Source of the DNA: Alphaproteobacteria bacterium
GTDB lineage: Bacteria > Pseudomonadota > Alphaproteobacteria > Micavibrionales > Micavibrionaceae
Assembly (NCBI GenBank): GCA_030424975.1
Contig: JAUHVY010000001.1
Location: 617,093 to 681,092 of the forward strand
DNA length: 64,000 nucleotides
Reading direction: 5' to 3'
Each line of letters starts with the position of its first letter. Within the stretch, counting starts at the first letter, position 1. The position numbers and the translations under genes are program-made. Below the pieces are notes generated by a model, which was given only the letters and a program-made list of their open reading frames with translations, was not told the origin of the DNA and did not search any database. Below, one piece after another: positions 40,493 to 51,702 of this stretch.

Positions 40493-42163
40493 CTATATAT
40501 TAATCAGAGTTACATGTACGGTTGTTTTAGGCGTCAAACCGAGCATATCGGAAACATAACGACGTAATGGTATGCGTACGGCCTCGGCGATATCATCTTC
40601 GTTATGATTTGTTTCGGCAATAACCTCGGGCAATATGTCTTTTATGTATCTTTTTAGATCGGTCAAAATGCAATCATCATGACGTTCGCAAGTTAAACCG
40701 ACCGTATCGACTTTTATATCGCCAAGTAGCTTCATTTTCTTATCTAAAACCAGTGATGCATGAACCGTTCCTGAATACTGCAATTTGCGTCTTGCGGTGA
40801 TTGATTGATGGGTCGCGGGGATAATGCGCCTCTGATCAACGGCCAGCAGCGCGGTTTCCACGTGATCTACGATGGCGGGTCGCGCAGGTGCAAGTCGGAT
40901 CACTGACCCATTATTGGGTACAATCACATCTTGCACTTGGCATGATGCTGCGAGCTTTGCTTGCGCATCTAATTGCAGGCGCTCACCATGTACGGGAATG
41001 ACGCATTGGGGGCGTGTCCATTGCAACATGGAAAGTATTTCTTCCTTACATGGGTGCCCCGATACATGAATGATGTGTTTTGTATCGCGCGGAGTGATGA
41101 TTTTAACACCCGCGGCGGAGAAGTTATTCTTTACCGTGTTGATTTTGCGCTCATTCCCCGGGATTGCACGCGAAGAAAAGATAACTGTATCGCCCTTCCC
41201 CAATGAAACTGATCGATGGTCACCACGAGATATGCGTGCCAGCGCAGCGCGATGTTCCCCTTGTGATCCTGTGACGACAAGCACAAGATTTTCGCGTGGA
41301 ATATGGGCAATTTCATCTTCTGTGACAAAGGCGGGTAAATCCTTCATATAACCGCAATCAATTGCACAACCAACCATACGGTGTAGTGAGCGCCCAAGGA
41401 GTGCGACGCTGCGGCCTGTTTCTTGTGCGGCACGTAAAATGCTAATTAGGCGGCCGATATTAGATGCAAAAATGGTGACGGCAATCATGCCTTTGCAATC
41501 TTTAAATTCAGCAGCCATGCCCTTTGCGACGTCCTCTTCTTTGCCGGAGTATCCGTCGACTTGTGAATTTGTAGAATCGCCGACATAGGCCAAGATGCCT
41601 TCATCGCCAATCGCACGAAATGCGCTTTCCTCAGTTTTAGAGCCAATAATCGGTGCAGGGTCTAAATTCCAATCGCCGCTGTGCAAGACATGACCGTGTC
41701 GGGTTTTTATGACAAGGGAGCAGCTATCTGGTACAGAGTGTGAAACAGGCACGGGCACAATTTCATAGGATCCTGCCTTGAACGTTTTACCCGGTTCAAT
41801 AATTGTTATTTTTGCGTTATCGACGCCCTCTTGCTCAAATTTCTTGCGTAGCACTGCGGCTGTAAATTTTGTTGCGTAGATCGGGCATTCAAAACGATCC
41901 CATAAATATGCAACGGCGCCGAAATGGTCTTCGTGCGCATGGGTGATTACCATCCCTTTGAGTTTGTCGCGGGCCTCTTCTATTAACCAGGGGTCAGGCA
42001 AGAGTAAATCAATACCCGGCATACGTTCATCGGCAAAACCAATACCGCAGTCAATGGCCAGATATTCATCATCGCAGACATATAGATTGAGGTTGCAGCC
42101 GAATTCCTCGCTGCCGCCTAGGGGTACAAAATAAAATTCATCAGGTTTAAAAATTTCACGCAT
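40493..42163 (-). CDS. rnj: Ribonuclease J
   Basis: Metallo-beta-lactamase-fold ribonuclease with endo- and 5'-exonuclease activity, acting in RNA maturation and turnover. It has 556 residues. HAHEDH (75-80) is the zinc motif. HSGDWNLDPAP is another metal-ligand block, the beta-CASP domain follows (about 210-350), and HVSGHPCKEE plus VIPVHGE carry the C-terminal metal histidines. The start overlaps the coaX end by 8 bases. nuoN-birA-coaX-rnj is a conserved alphaproteobacterial order. Confidence 0.96.
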   Translation of the reverse strand: MREIFKPDEFYFVPLGGSEEFGCNLNLYVCDDEYLAIDCGIGFADERMPGIDLLLPDPWLIEEARDKLKGMVITHAHEDHFGAVAYLWDRFECPIYATKFTAAVLRKKFEQEGVDNAKITIIEPGKTFKAGSYEIVPVPVSHSVPDSCSLVIKTRHGHVLHSGDWNLDPAPIIGSKTEESAFRAIGDEGILAYVGDSTNSQVDGYSGKEEDVAKGMAAEFKDCKGMIAVTIFASNIGRLISILRAAQETGRSVALLGRSLHRMVGCAIDCGYMKDLPAFVTEDEIAHIPRENLVLVVTGSQGEHRAALARISRGDHRSVSLGKGDTVIFSSRAIPGNERKINTVKNNFSAAGVKIITPRDTKHIIHVSGHPCKEEILSMLQWTRPQCVIPVHGERLQLDAQAKLAASCQVQDVIVPNNGSVIRLAPARPAIVDHVETALLAVDQRRIIPATHQSITARRKLQYSGTVHASLVLDKKMKLLGDIKVDTVGLTCERHDDCILTDLKRYIKDILPEVIAETNHNEDDIAEAVRIPLRRYVSDMLGLTPKTTVHVTLINI

Positions 42164-42923
42164 TTTTATAATTTTTGTATATTTCCAATAAGCCTTTAAA
42201 AATTAGATTATCATCAACAACATCAATGATATCCGTACTCTCAGCGTAGAGCGGCGCAAGGCCGCCAGTTGCAATAACATAGGGCTTTTTGCCCATCTCG
42301 TCGGTTATTTTAGTAATAATTGTTTCAATTACGCCAATATACCCCCAATACATACCTGATTTCATAGCCTGTAATGTGCTTTTACCTATGACTTTTTGCG
42401 GTTTTTCAATGTTAATTTGCGGTAATTTTGCAGCGCGGTTTGTCAGGGCTTCGATTGACAACCTTATGCCGGGTGCAATCACACCACCACGATATATCCC
42501 GCCCGTATCAATAACATCAAATGTAGTTGCCGTACCAAAGTCAATAACAACAGCGGGCGTGTCATAAAATTTGGTTACGGCGACCGCGTTGACCAAACGA
42601 TCCGCGCCGACTTCTTGCGGCTGGTCGAGGTCTACGGCGATGTCTACAATCTTTTCGCTTACGAAAATTGGTTTACATGTAATGTATTTTTCGCAAAAAC
42701 GTTCTAAATGAAAATTTGTATCGGGTACGACAGAGCTGATGATGACATCATTTACATCATCCCAAGTTACATTTTCTAAATCCAAAAGTTGTTTTAAGAA
42801 TACGGCATATTCATCGGCGGACCGTGACTTTTCTGTCTGACAGCGCCATGAGTATTTAAGCTCATCATTTTGGAAAATGGCGAAAACTGTGTTCGTATTC
42901 CCAGTATCAATTGCTAAAAGCAT
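42156..42923 (-). CDS. coaX: Type III pantothenate kinase
   Basis: Phosphorylates pantothenate, the first step of coenzyme A synthesis. It has 255 residues. MLLAIDTGNTNTVFAIF carries the phosphate-binding loop (DTGNTNT, 6-12). GADRLVNAVA holds the pantothenate-binding segment and the catalytic aspartate, and VVIDFGTATTFDVID is the second nucleotide motif. It follows birA by 36 bases and overlaps rnj. Confidence 0.96.
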   Translation of the reverse strand: MLLAIDTGNTNTVFAIFQNDELKYSWRCQTEKSRSADEYAVFLKQLLDLENVTWDDVNDVIISSVVPDTNFHLERFCEKYITCKPIFVSEKIVDIAVDLDQPQEVGADRLVNAVAVTKFYDTPAVVIDFGTATTFDVIDTGGIYRGGVIAPGIRLSIEALTNRAAKLPQINIEKPQKVIGKSTLQAMKSGMYWGYIGVIETIITKITDEMGKKPYVIATGGLAPLYAESTDIIDVVDDNLIFKGLLEIYKNYKNA

Positions 42924-42959
42924 AACTTTATTCTTTTGTTCTTATTTGTTTGCCCAACA

Positions 42960-43694
42960 CTATAATACAAAGACATCGCCAGATGTGATTTTTCTTAATG
43001 CGTTTGTTGTATCGCAAATAATAATCATATTCCCGTTTTGATCAATTGTTTCAAACGCACCTGATATTTGATTATCGTTTATTTTTACGCTGACCTTTGT
43101 GCCTTTGGGAAAGCTATTTTTTGTCCATTCATATTGGAATTTTTCAAACCCGTTTTGAAGGTATAAATCATAATAGGCAGAGAAATTAACAAGCAGATCA
43201 TCACGGAACGTTTCTAAATCAATTTCCTTATTAGAACTTTGACGAAGGGCGGTGGATGTTCCAATAGGTGCAGTGTTAATATTCACACCTATGCCAATCA
43301 CCAGAGCCTTTATAACGTCATTCGCTGAATCAATAACATCGGGCAAAATGCCTGCGCATTTTTTACCATTGATTAATATATCATTCGGCCATTTCAATAT
43401 AGGTTTGATATCGGTCAAATACGGGACGATGGTTTTATTGAGCGCCAAAGATGTAATAAGTGAAATTTGCCCGATTTGATTTAGATGTAAATCGGGTTTG
43501 ATAATAAATGATAGATAGAGATTATCTGTGGCGTTTTCCCATACACGGCCATGGCGCCCTTTGCCGTGTGTTTGTGATAGTGCATGAATGCAATATCCTT
43601 GCTTAAGATCAGGCGATAGCTTGTATTTACTGATAATCTCATCTTGCGTAGATTCTACGCTATTTAATGTATGGATATCCCACTGCACAGACAT
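42960..43694 (-). CDS. birA: Biotin-[acetyl-CoA carboxylase] ligase
   Basis: Attaches biotin to the biotin carboxyl carrier protein. It has 244 residues and consists of the catalytic and C-terminal domains only. There is no N-terminal DNA-binding domain, so it is not a repressor. The biotin loop is QTHGKGRHGRVWENATDNLY; KWPNDILINGKKCAGIL is the second conserved block. The start overlaps the nuoN stop by one base, indicating coupling to the complex I genes. Confidence 0.95.
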   Translation of the reverse strand: MSVQWDIHTLNSVESTQDEIISKYKLSPDLKQGYCIHALSQTHGKGRHGRVWENATDNLYLSFIIKPDLHLNQIGQISLITSLALNKTIVPYLTDIKPILKWPNDILINGKKCAGILPDVIDSANDVIKALVIGIGVNINTAPIGTSTALRQSSNKEIDLETFRDDLLVNFSAYYDLYLQNGFEKFQYEWTKNSFPKGTKVSVKINDNQISGAFETIDQNGNMIIICDTTNALRKITSGDVFVL

Positions 43695-45133
43695 TACATA
43701 AAGAGTACTTTTGCTGAACTCATTGCACTATCGAGCAATGCATTAGGCTTAAAGATAAAACCAACAACAAAGATGATAGAGAAAAGAAGAACCAAGCGCT
43801 TTTCTAAGCTCATATTGCCATCAAATTCGTCTTCCGGCTCATCAAAGAACATAACCTTGATAATACGGATATAGTAATATGCCGCCACAACAGATGCCAA
43901 CACACCAATAACAGCCAGAACAAAGTGCCCTGATGCTACGGCTGCGTTAAAAATAAACAGCTTACTTAGAAAACCTGCAAATGGTGGAATACCACTCATA
44001 GAAAACATAAGTGCTGCCATTGAATAGGCAAGTACTGGATGTGTTTTAGATAGTCCTGACAGGTCGGAAATACGCTCAAGCGAAATGCCGTCACGACGCA
44101 TATAAAGTAGGATTGAGAATGTACCTGCTGTCATAACCATGTAAATAAATAAGAATAATAATACGGCACCAATCCCTTGGGGCGTAGCGGCAATAATACC
44201 GATTAACGCGTATCCCATATTACCAATCGAGCTATATGCGATTAGTCGTTTAATGTTGCTTTGTGCAATTGCTGCAAAAGAACCGAATAATAATGAGAAG
44301 ATTGAAACAAAATATAATATTTGTGTCCACTGACTTTCTGCCATGGCAAACGGTTCGAATAAAAGACGGATCAAAACACCAAGTGCCGCCACCTTTGGAA
44401 CGATTGCAAAAAACGCGGTAACAGAAGTTGGTGCTCCCTGATAAACATCAGGTGTCCACATGTGGAATGGCGCTGCAGATACCTTGAAAACAAGTGCCGC
44501 GATTACAAAGACCATGCCGATTGTAAAGCCGGGAGCGATGAGTTCCGCATTCTTAAGTGATGATGCTATAATTTGGTAATCAAGGCTACCTGTGAAGCCG
44601 TATATCAATGAAATACCAAAGAGAAGCATACCTGATGCGAGAGCCCCCAAAATGAAATATTTTGCGGCGGCCTCACCTGATCTTAGGGAGTTTCTATGGA
44701 ACGCCGCTAGGACATACAAGCTTAGAGATTGTAGTTCTAATGCCATGTAAAGGCTTAAAAGGTTATTGGCGGACACCATAAACATCATACCAATGCCGGA
44801 AAAGATAATTAGTACCGGGTATTCAAACCGCGCAATGCGCTCAAAGTAAAGATACCGTACGGAGAGTGCGGTTGTCGCTGTTAAACCAACAACGATAAAT
44901 AGCTTAAGCATCATTGAAAATTTATCACTGACGAGCATATTGTTTAGTAGGTATTGTGTATCCCAATCAATACGAAGTAATAGAGCCGCTGCGATAACAA
45001 AGCTTAGGCATGATGACCAACACAGAACATCTGTTGATTTGTTACCTTGCATAACGCCTGCAATAAGAAAACCCATGGCCGTAATGGCAAGGAAAATCTC
45101 CGGCAGAAGAGTCATAATATTTAAATTTTCCAT
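43694..45133 (-). CDS. nuoN: NADH-quinone oxidoreductase subunit N
   Basis: Antiporter-like membrane subunit of complex I, one of the proton-pumping modules. It has 479 residues with about 14 membrane segments. Family blocks are ANNLLSLYMALELQSLSLYV, with the conserved glutamate, and SAAPFHMWTPDVYQGAPTSV, with a conserved lysine region just before it. It starts at the stop of nuoM (one-base overlap) and is last of the nuoJKLMN run, coupled to birA. Confidence 0.97.
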   Translation of the reverse strand: MENLNIMTLLPEIFLAITAMGFLIAGVMQGNKSTDVLCWSSCLSFVIAAALLLRIDWDTQYLLNNMLVSDKFSMMLKLFIVVGLTATTALSVRYLYFERIARFEYPVLIIFSGIGMMFMVSANNLLSLYMALELQSLSLYVLAAFHRNSLRSGEAAAKYFILGALASGMLLFGISLIYGFTGSLDYQIIASSLKNAELIAPGFTIGMVFVIAALVFKVSAAPFHMWTPDVYQGAPTSVTAFFAIVPKVAALGVLIRLLFEPFAMAESQWTQILYFVSIFSLLFGSFAAIAQSNIKRLIAYSSIGNMGYALIGIIAATPQGIGAVLLFLFIYMVMTAGTFSILLYMRRDGISLERISDLSGLSKTHPVLAYSMAALMFSMSGIPPFAGFLSKLFIFNAAVASGHFVLAVIGVLASVVAAYYYIRIIKVMFFDEPEDEFDGNMSLEKRLVLLFSIIFVVGFIFKPNALLDSAMSSAKVLFM

Positions 45134-46716
45134 TATGGCTGCTCCGTTTTGTTTTCGCCTTCGGCGTCGTTAAGTTCACCACTATCTGATACGTTATCAA
45201 GTGGAACAACACTAAGCTCTCTGTTGGCCGGAAGCGCATCATAAATTGATGTAATATTAGTAACAGCAGGCTCAAGCTTACTTAAAACAACTGTTGGGAA
45301 TATACCGAGGTAAAATACCAATGCAACAAGCGGTAATAGAACGATTTTTTCCGGTGATGTTAAGTCCGGCATACGTGACGCATCATCGTTATTTTGCGGA
45401 CCAAACACAACACGGCGATATAAAACAAGCATGTATGCCGCGCCAAGAACTACGCCTGACGTAGCAAAAAATGCAATTAATGTGTTGGCCTTAAACGCAC
45501 CTAGTAAGCTTAGGAATTCGCCTACAAAACCGCTTGTACCCGGAAGACCTACAGATCCCAGCATAAAGATCATAAATACAGTCGCATATGCAGGCATGTT
45601 TTTAACGATACCACCATAACGGCTGATCTCTCTTGTATGGAGGCGATCATAAACAACTCCAACACATAGGAATAGCGCCGCAGAAATAACACCGTGGCTG
45701 ATCATTTGGAAAATGGCTCCCTCGATCCCTTGCTGATTAAAGCTAAAGATACCGAGCGTGACAAAGCCCATATGTGCAACTGATGAATATGCAATAAGCT
45801 TTTTCATGTCTTCCTGCACGAGTGCAACAAGTGATGTGTAAATGATGGCAATCACACTTAGCCACAAAACCATAGGAGCAAAATATAAACTGGCCTCTGG
45901 TAACATAGGTAAAGAGAAACGAAGGAAACCGTAGCCACCCATTTTCAACAAAACACCTGCAAGAATTACAGAACCGGCTGTTGGTGCTTCAACGTGTGCA
46001 TCGGGAAGCCATGTGTGAACAGGCCACATAGGCATTTTCACAGCAAAACTGGCAAAGAATGCGAGCCATAACCATTTTTGTAGACCAAAATCTACAGGAT
46101 TGGCGATTAATGTCGGGATATCCGTTGCTCCGACCTTTGCATAAAGGGTCAATAGCGCAAGAAGCATAAGCACAGAGCCGAGCAGCGTATAAAGGAAGAA
46201 TTTATATGATGCATAAACGCGTCGAGGTCCGCCCCAAATACCGATGATGAGGAACATTGGTATAAGCACGGCTTCGAAAAAGACATAAAACAAAATAGAA
46301 TCAAGCGCGGCAAACGTTCCGATCATGAAGCTTTCAAGCATAAGGAATGCAATCATGTACTCCTTGACGCGTTTCTTGACGGAGAACCAGCTAATGTAAA
46401 TACAGATTGGTGTTAAGAAAGCAGATAGTAAGACGAAATATACTGAAATGCCGTCAATACCTAGATGGTAATTTATTCCGTTTTCACCAAACCAGGTGAT
46501 TTTTTCAACAAATTGGAAATCGGTCGCAAGCGGGTCATATTTCAGGTACATGAACACACTAAAAGCGAATACAAACAGTGCGCTGAAAAGTGAAAGGTGC
46601 TTTACATTTTTTTCAATAACCGCTTCATCGCCCTTTTCTCCACGTATAAGGGCAACCATGATCGCACAGATCAAGGGTAAGAAAATCATGATTGATAGTA
46701 AAGGAGGCATATCCAT
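45133..46716 (-). CDS. nuoM: NADH-quinone oxidoreductase subunit M
   Basis: Antiporter-like proton-pumping membrane subunit of complex I. It has 527 residues with about 14 membrane segments. Conserved pieces include [18 protein letters not shown] with the key glutamate, [20 protein letters not shown] and [17 protein letters not shown]. The C-terminal 35 residues are a polar, acidic tail (about 490-527) ending GENKTEQP, which most relatives lack. It lies 2 bases after nuoL. Confidence 0.97.
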   Translation of the reverse strand: MDMPPLLSIMIFLPLICAIMVALIRGEKGDEAVIEKNVKHLSLFSALFVFAFSVFMYLKYDPLATDFQFVEKITWFGENGINYHLGIDGISVYFVLLSAFLTPICIYISWFSVKKRVKEYMIAFLMLESFMIGTFAALDSILFYVFFEAVLIPMFLIIGIWGGPRRVYASYKFFLYTLLGSVLMLLALLTLYAKVGATDIPTLIANPVDFGLQKWLWLAFFASFAVKMPMWPVHTWLPDAHVEAPTAGSVILAGVLLKMGGYGFLRFSLPMLPEASLYFAPMVLWLSVIAIIYTSLVALVQEDMKKLIAYSSVAHMGFVTLGIFSFNQQGIEGAIFQMISHGVISAALFLCVGVVYDRLHTREISRYGGIVKNMPAYATVFMIFMLGSVGLPGTSGFVGEFLSLLGAFKANTLIAFFATSGVVLGAAYMLVLYRRVVFGPQNNDDASRMPDLTSPEKIVLLPLVALVFYLGIFPTVVLSKLEPAVTNITSIYDALPANRELSVVPLDNVSDSGELNDAEGENKTEQP

Positions 46717-46718
46717 TT

Positions 46719-48902
46719 TTACTCACTAACCTCCTGTATAATAGAGATTTCTTTTACAGTGTAGAACGAAGGGTCAGCCTTGAATGCAAACCAAGAAACC
46801 AAGCAAATAAGCGTAATAATCATAACCAACGCGTATTGATAAACAAATCCTGATTGGAATTTTGAAAGATTACCTGCTAGACGGTTTGAAAAGCCTGCAA
46901 CACCATCCGGCCCAACCGTATCAATAATATTCTTATCACTAGCCCAAAAAACGCGCCCTAAACGCACCGCATTTTTAACAAATACGGCGTTATAGATCTG
47001 ATCAAAGAACCATTTATTAAAGAACAATGTATGTAATGGTTTGAATATGCCAACGACCTTGGAGGGAAGCGTAGGTAAAAACATGTACATAATATAGGCC
47101 ATTAAAATCCCAAGCGCGCCTGCTAGAAGCGGCAGTTTTTTAACCCAGAACGGAGCACCATGAGCGGCCTCGATCGTGTCGTTTTCTGGTAAAACAAACA
47201 ATGCGTCATGCCAGAAATAATCGCGTGACCACGTGTTGACCATAGGGGCATCATGAGAGTTTTCATGTGATACTTTATGCGATGTTTCTGTCTCATGATG
47301 TGTTTCAATTGCATCTTCAGTGCTTGCCTGCCCATGGTGTTCGTCATCACCGGCAGCAGGTATAATTTCAGAGACTTCACCAGATAATGCGGCGTTATGC
47401 CCTCCTCCATGTGATGTGGATGATGAGCCGACAAATCCGCCATAGAACATCATGCCTGCAAGAATTGCGCCTGATGCTAAAACAACAAGAGGTAAAAGCA
47501 TAACAGAAGGTGATTCATGTACATGGCTCATTACCTCTTTACTTGCACGGGGTTTGCCATGGAAGGTCATGATAATTAAACGCCAACTGTAAAAGGCCGT
47601 CATGAACGCTGCTGTGATACCCATCAAATATGCATAGTCACCAAACCAACTGTGATCAGCCCATGCAGATTCAAGTATGATGTCTTTTGAGAAATATCCT
47701 GCAAATGGCCATACGCCTGCTAATGCTAGCGAGCCAATCCACATCATCGCATAGGTGGTTGGTATCTTTTTCCAAATGCCACCCATATTACGCATGTCTT
47801 GCTCATCTGATAGAGCATGAATAACAGATCCTGCCCCTAAGAAGAGTAATGCCTTAAAGAATGCGTGTGTCATAAGGTGAAAAATAGCAGCGCCATACGC
47901 AGATACACCAAGTGCGAAGAACATGTAGCCCAGCTGGCTCATTGTGGAATATGCAATGACACGTTTGATATCGTATTGGGTTAAACCAATTGTTGCAGCA
48001 ACAAATGCAGTCGTTGCACCGAAAATCGTAACAACCATTAATGCCGTAGGAGCATATTCAAAAACCGGTGAAAAACGGGCAACAAGAAATACGCCTGCCG
48101 TAACCATTGTGGCCGCATGAATAAGAGCAGAAACCGGTGTCGGCCCTTCCATCGCATCAGGTAGCCAAGTATGCAGACCAAGTTGTGCGGATTTACCGAC
48201 AGCGCCAGTAAAGAGCAATAAACAAATAACGGTTAGCGCATGCAGTTCAAAACCAAGGAAGTTGAAGGTTGTTTCCGCGTATTGAGAAGGATCTTGGAAA
48301 ATTTGAGAAAACTGGATAGAGCCAAAGACCACAAATGTAGCCATAATACCCAGAGCCAGTCCGAAGTCACCTACACGGTTTACTATAAATGCTTTTTGTG
48401 CTGCTGCATTTGCAGAATGCTTGTGGTTCCAAAAACCGATAAGCAAATAAGATGCAACGCCAACGCCTTCCCATCCGAAAAATAGCTGTAGAAGGTTATC
48501 AGATGTTACAAGCATCAACATGGCAAAGGTGAATAAGCTAAGGTAAGCCATAAAGCGCCCTTTGCTTTTATCGTGGCTCATATACCCGATGGAATAGACG
48601 TGAACACAAGCGGAAACGATGTTGACTACGCACATCATAACCACGGTAAGTTGGTCAATACGTAATGACCATTTAACATTGAAATCACCGGAAACTATCC
48701 AATTAGAAAGCGTTGTCACATACATACCATTGACCATGCCTTCAGTGAATATAACCGTGAAGAACAGAGAAATTGAAGCCAGCGCGGCGACAATAACGGA
48801 TGCCGTTGTCACAAATTGACATCCTTTATCTCCAATCTGTTTACCAAACAGACCGGCAATAACGAATGCAAATAATGGCAAGAATACAGCGACAAGTTCC
48901 AT
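46719..48902 (-). CDS. nuoL: NADH-quinone oxidoreductase subunit L with His-rich loop
   Basis: Distal proton-pumping membrane subunit of complex I, with a long lateral helix at the C-terminal end. It has 727 residues, above the usual 610-670. Family blocks are [39 protein letters not shown] and [20 protein letters not shown]. Between the late membrane segments, residues about 498-550 form a polar insert with nine histidines and many Glu, Asp and Ser residues (for example DDEHHGQ and [11 protein letters not shown]). The rest of the protein aligns normally, so the insert is a loop addition. Metal binding is only a guess. Confidence 0.96.
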   Translation of the reverse strand: MELVAVFLPLFAFVIAGLFGKQIGDKGCQFVTTASVIVAALASISLFFTVIFTEGMVNGMYVTTLSNWIVSGDFNVKWSLRIDQLTVVMMCVVNIVSACVHVYSIGYMSHDKSKGRFMAYLSLFTFAMLMLVTSDNLLQLFFGWEGVGVASYLLIGFWNHKHSANAAAQKAFIVNRVGDFGLALGIMATFVVFGSIQFSQIFQDPSQYAETTFNFLGFELHALTVICLLLFTGAVGKSAQLGLHTWLPDAMEGPTPVSALIHAATMVTAGVFLVARFSPVFEYAPTALMVVTIFGATTAFVAATIGLTQYDIKRVIAYSTMSQLGYMFFALGVSAYGAAIFHLMTHAFFKALLFLGAGSVIHALSDEQDMRNMGGIWKKIPTTYAMMWIGSLALAGVWPFAGYFSKDIILESAWADHSWFGDYAYLMGITAAFMTAFYSWRLIIMTFHGKPRASKEVMSHVHESPSVMLLPLVVLASGAILAGMMFYGGFVGSSSTSHGGGHNAALSGEVSEIIPAAGDDEHHGQASTEDAIETHHETETSHKVSHENSHDAPMVNTWSRDYFWHDALFVLPENDTIEAAHGAPFWVKKLPLLAGALGILMAYIMYMFLPTLPSKVVGIFKPLHTLFFNKWFFDQIYNAVFVKNAVRLGRVFWASDKNIIDTVGPDGVAGFSNRLAGNLSKFQSGFVYQYALVMIITLICLVSWFAFKADPSFYTVKEISIIQEVSE

Positions 48903-48905
48903 TTC

Positions 48906-49226
48906 TTATCCCTTCATTCCGGATATATCTTCCACAGCGATAGACCCCTTGTTACGGAAGAAAACAACTAAGATGGCCAAACCGATTGCAGCCTCAGCGG
49001 CGGCAACAGTTAATGTGAACATGACAAAAATCTGTCCCGTTAAGTCATTAAGATATGCCGAAAATGTAACAAAATTAATATTCACAGCCAAAAGCATAAG
49101 CTCGATTGACATCAAAATAACAATGACGTTCTTACGATTTAGGAAGATACCGAAAACACCGATAGTAAATAGCAACGCGGCAAGAATGAGGAAATGCTCC
49201 ATACCGATTGTTTGTTGTACGTCCAT
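48906..49226 (-). CDS. nuoK: NADH-quinone oxidoreductase subunit K
   Basis: Small membrane subunit of complex I. It has 106 residues from ATG 49226, one base after the nuoJ stop. The open frame runs further upstream inside nuoJ without support, and an ATG at residue 9 (MEHFLIL) would also give a normal length. Three membrane segments carry the conserved glutamates in [18 protein letters not shown] and [15 protein letters not shown]. Confidence 0.95.
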   Translation of the reverse strand: MDVQQTIGMEHFLILAALLFTIGVFGIFLNRKNVIVILMSIELMLLAVNINFVTFSAYLNDLTGQIFVMFTLTVAAAEAAIGLAILVVFFRNKGSIAVEDISGMKG

Positions 49227-49227
49227 T

Positions 49228-49839
49228 TTAAACACCTGTCCCTGTTGTGACCTTCTTGATCTCAAGAACATCCGAGGCTTTACGAGCCTGCTGCTCAGAA
49301 ATATTTTGCTTTTTAACGCCGGGTCTGACGCGTAGTGTCAATACAATCGCTCCAACCATTGCAACAAACAGAATTAACCCTGCGACCTGAAATGGAAATA
49401 CATAATCAGTGTACAGTACAAGACCCAAGGCTTGAGCATTGCTCACATCTGCAAATTGATCAGTGGGAAGATCGATATTTGAAATAGTCGGTGCAAATTG
49501 CCAATAACTATAGATCATTGATAATTCAAATAGCAGTATACCACCGATAATAATGCCGATCGGAATATAGTGCATAGCCCCTTTTCTGAGATCCTTGAAA
49601 TTTATATCAAGCATCATCACAACGAAAAGGAAAAGCACAGCCACCGCACCGACATATACGATAACAAGAATCATCGCGATGAATTCTGCGCCAAGCATCA
49701 CAAATAACCCGGCAGCATTAAAAAAGGCCAAGATAAGGAAAAGTACGGAATGCACTGGGTTTCGCGCAGTAATAACCATCAAAGCGCTTGTAACTAATAT
49801 TCCGGCAAAAAGATAAAAGGCAAAAGCCTGCACGACCAT
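49228..49839 (-). CDS. nuoJ: NADH-quinone oxidoreductase subunit J
   Basis: Membrane subunit of complex I. It has 203 residues with five membrane segments. [20 protein letters not shown] and [20 protein letters not shown] are the conserved blocks, the latter including the pi-bulge helix 3. It is the first gene after a 202-base gap that follows nuoI, so nuoJKLMN may be a separate transcript. Confidence 0.96.
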   Translation of the reverse strand: MVVQAFAFYLFAGILVTSALMVITARNPVHSVLFLILAFFNAAGLFVMLGAEFIAMILVIVYVGAVAVLFLFVVMMLDINFKDLRKGAMHYIPIGIIIGGILLFELSMIYSYWQFAPTISNIDLPTDQFADVSNAQALGLVLYTDYVFPFQVAGLILFVAMVGAIVLTLRVRPGVKKQNISEQQARKASDVLEIKKVTTGTGV

Positions 49840-49907
49840 GAGAAGTCTCTATTCTTAATTTGGTACTTTTCTAATATTTTCTTCGACATACTGCAAGGTA
49901 CGAAATG

Positions 49908-49956
49908 AAAAAAATCACCCTATTTTTTTGTTTTTCCTAACATATTTCAAGGGTGA
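49908..49956 (-). terminator. Candidate terminator/attenuator between nuoI and nuoJ
   Basis: In the minus-strand transcript TCACCCT (49956-49950) and AGGGTGA (49921-49915) form a 7-base-pair stem with a 28-base loop, followed directly by seven U (49914-49908). The large loop weakens the call. A perfect TATAAT (minus strand, 49977-49972) lies just upstream of the stem without a good -35 box. The gap may therefore hold both the end of the nuoG-I transcript and a new start for nuoJ-N. Confidence 0.45.
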
Positions 49957-50041
49957 ATCATAAAATTAACTATTATACGCACCAATAGTTTTCAATTTGG
50001 GTTGTTTATGAACATTTATTGCATACTAACAATTTGTATAA

Positions 50042-50524
50042 TCAACGATAAGGAGCATTTGCTACGAGGTTAGCGGCTAGCTGTGCTTCCCAACGATCGC
50101 CATTCGCAAGTAACTTATCCTTGTTGTAATAAAGCTCTTCCCGTGTTTCGGTTGCAAATTCAAAATTTGGCCCCTCAACAATAGCATCAACCGGGCATGC
50201 CTCTTGGCAAAGGCCGCAATAAATGCATTTAGTCATATCAATATCATATTTTGTTGTACGACGGGATCCGTCTTCACGTGGTTCAGCCTCGATTGTAATG
50301 GCTAGTGCGGGGCAAATAGCCTCACATAATTTACAGGCAATACAGCGTTCCTCACCATTGGGATAGCGTCTGAGGGCATGCTCACCGCGAAAACGTGGAG
50401 AGATCGGACCTTTTTCGTATGGGTAATTGATAGTTACACGCGGTACAAAAAACATGTATTTCAATGTTAAAAGAAAGCCTTTTACAATTTCTGTCAGGAA
50501 AAATGCCTTTGCAAATCTATCCAT
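50042..50524 (-). CDS. nuoI: NADH-quinone oxidoreductase subunit I
   Basis: Peripheral complex I subunit carrying two [4Fe-4S] clusters (N6a and N6b) between the hydrophilic arm and the quinone site. It has 160 residues. The two CxxCxxCxxxCP motifs are intact: Cys61, 64, 67, 71 and Cys100, 103, 106, 110. It begins 7 bases after the nuoH stop. Confidence 0.97.
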   Translation of the reverse strand: MDRFAKAFFLTEIVKGFLLTLKYMFFVPRVTINYPYEKGPISPRFRGEHALRRYPNGEERCIACKLCEAICPALAITIEAEPREDGSRRTTKYDIDMTKCIYCGLCQEACPVDAIVEGPNFEFATETREELYYNKDKLLANGDRWEAQLAANLVANAPYR

Positions 50525-50531
50525 AGTTTAA

Positions 50532-51701
50532 TTACTCCTGCTCGTCTTTTGTGGGGGCCTGTTCAGCGTCTTTCGATGCATCCAAACCCAAGGCACTCTC
50601 AACGTCTTTTACGGCCTTTTCGATTGTTTTCTCAACTTCTACTTCTACACCCTGAACCAGATTTTCATGTGTTACTTGGCCCGGCAACGCGCCTAAGGAC
50701 ATAAGTGTTCCAGCTAAAAAGACCACCCATACAAGTGTAAACGGTAGGAAAACTTTCCAACCAAGGCGCATTAATTGGTCGTAACGAAATCGCGGTAATG
50801 TTGCTCTGGCCCAGATAAAGAAGAACAAAATGAGGGCAACTTTTAATGCAAACCAAATTATGCCGGGCACGAACGCTAAGCTTGTGATCCCAAATGGCGG
50901 TAACCACCCGCCAAGGAATAAGATAACCGTCATCGCACTCATAAGAATCATATTTGCGTATTCACCAAGGAAGAACAATGCAAAGGCCATGGCTGAATAT
51001 TCGACCATAAAACCGCCTGTGATTTCTGATTCACCTTCGGGTAAGTCAAACGGTGCACGGTTTGTTTCGGCTAGGATTGAGATCAAAAAGACGATGAACA
51101 TTGGAAATAATAGGAATTGAACCCATACTGGGCGTGGTGCCAATACTATTTCCTGAAGATTAAGAGAACCTGTAACCAATAAGACGGATACAATAATAAG
51201 GCCCATAGACACTTCGTATGAAACCATTTGTGAGGCTGAACGTAAGCCACCAAGGAAAGCATAACGAGAGTTTGATGCCCAACCGGCCATTAAAACACCG
51301 TAAACACCCATAGATGAAATAGCCATCAAATACAGAATTCCGACATTGAGGTTAGCCAGAACCCAGCCTTTATCAAACGGAATAACTACCCAAGCAACCA
51401 AAGATAATGCAAAAAGCATCATTGGCGCGAGCAGGAAGACAACACGGTGCGCTTGTGATGGAATAATTGTTTCTTTTGAAAATAGTTTTACACCATCAGC
51501 AATCGGTTGTAGCAATCCAAACGGGCCGACAGTCATTGGGCCTTGGCGACGTTGCATTGCGCCCATTACCTTACGTTCAGCATATGTAAGATATGCAACC
51601 GCCAGCAATACACCAACAATGACAACAAGCGTGTATACAAGTGTTCTGGTAATCCAGAAGCTCCAAGGGTCTTGTATAAATGCCATCAAGAGCTCTTCCA
51701 T
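50532..51701 (-). CDS. nuoH: NADH-quinone oxidoreductase subunit H
   Basis: Membrane subunit of complex I forming part of the quinone cavity. It has 389 residues from ATG 51701, one base after the upstream stop. A second ATG at 51686 has GGAAGAG closer to the ideal spacing and may be the real start. About eight membrane segments are seen; conserved blocks are [20 protein letters not shown] and [20 protein letters not shown]. The last 50 residues form a charged Glu/Lys/Val-rich tail, beyond the usual length of about 330-345. Confidence 0.96.
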   Translation of the reverse strand: MEELLMAFIQDPWSFWITRTLVYTLVVIVGVLLAVAYLTYAERKVMGAMQRRQGPMTVGPFGLLQPIADGVKLFSKETIIPSQAHRVVFLLAPMMLFALSLVAWVVIPFDKGWVLANLNVGILYLMAISSMGVYGVLMAGWASNSRYAFLGGLRSASQMVSYEVSMGLIIVSVLLVTGSLNLQEIVLAPRPVWVQFLLFPMFIVFLISILAETNRAPFDLPEGESEITGGFMVEYSAMAFALFFLGEYANMILMSAMTVILFLGGWLPPFGITSLAFVPGIIWFALKVALILFFFIWARATLPRFRYDQLMRLGWKVFLPFTLVWVVFLAGTLMSLGALPGQVTHENLVQGVEVEVEKTIEKAVKDVESALGLDASKDAEQAPTKDEQE

Positions 51702-51702
51702 T

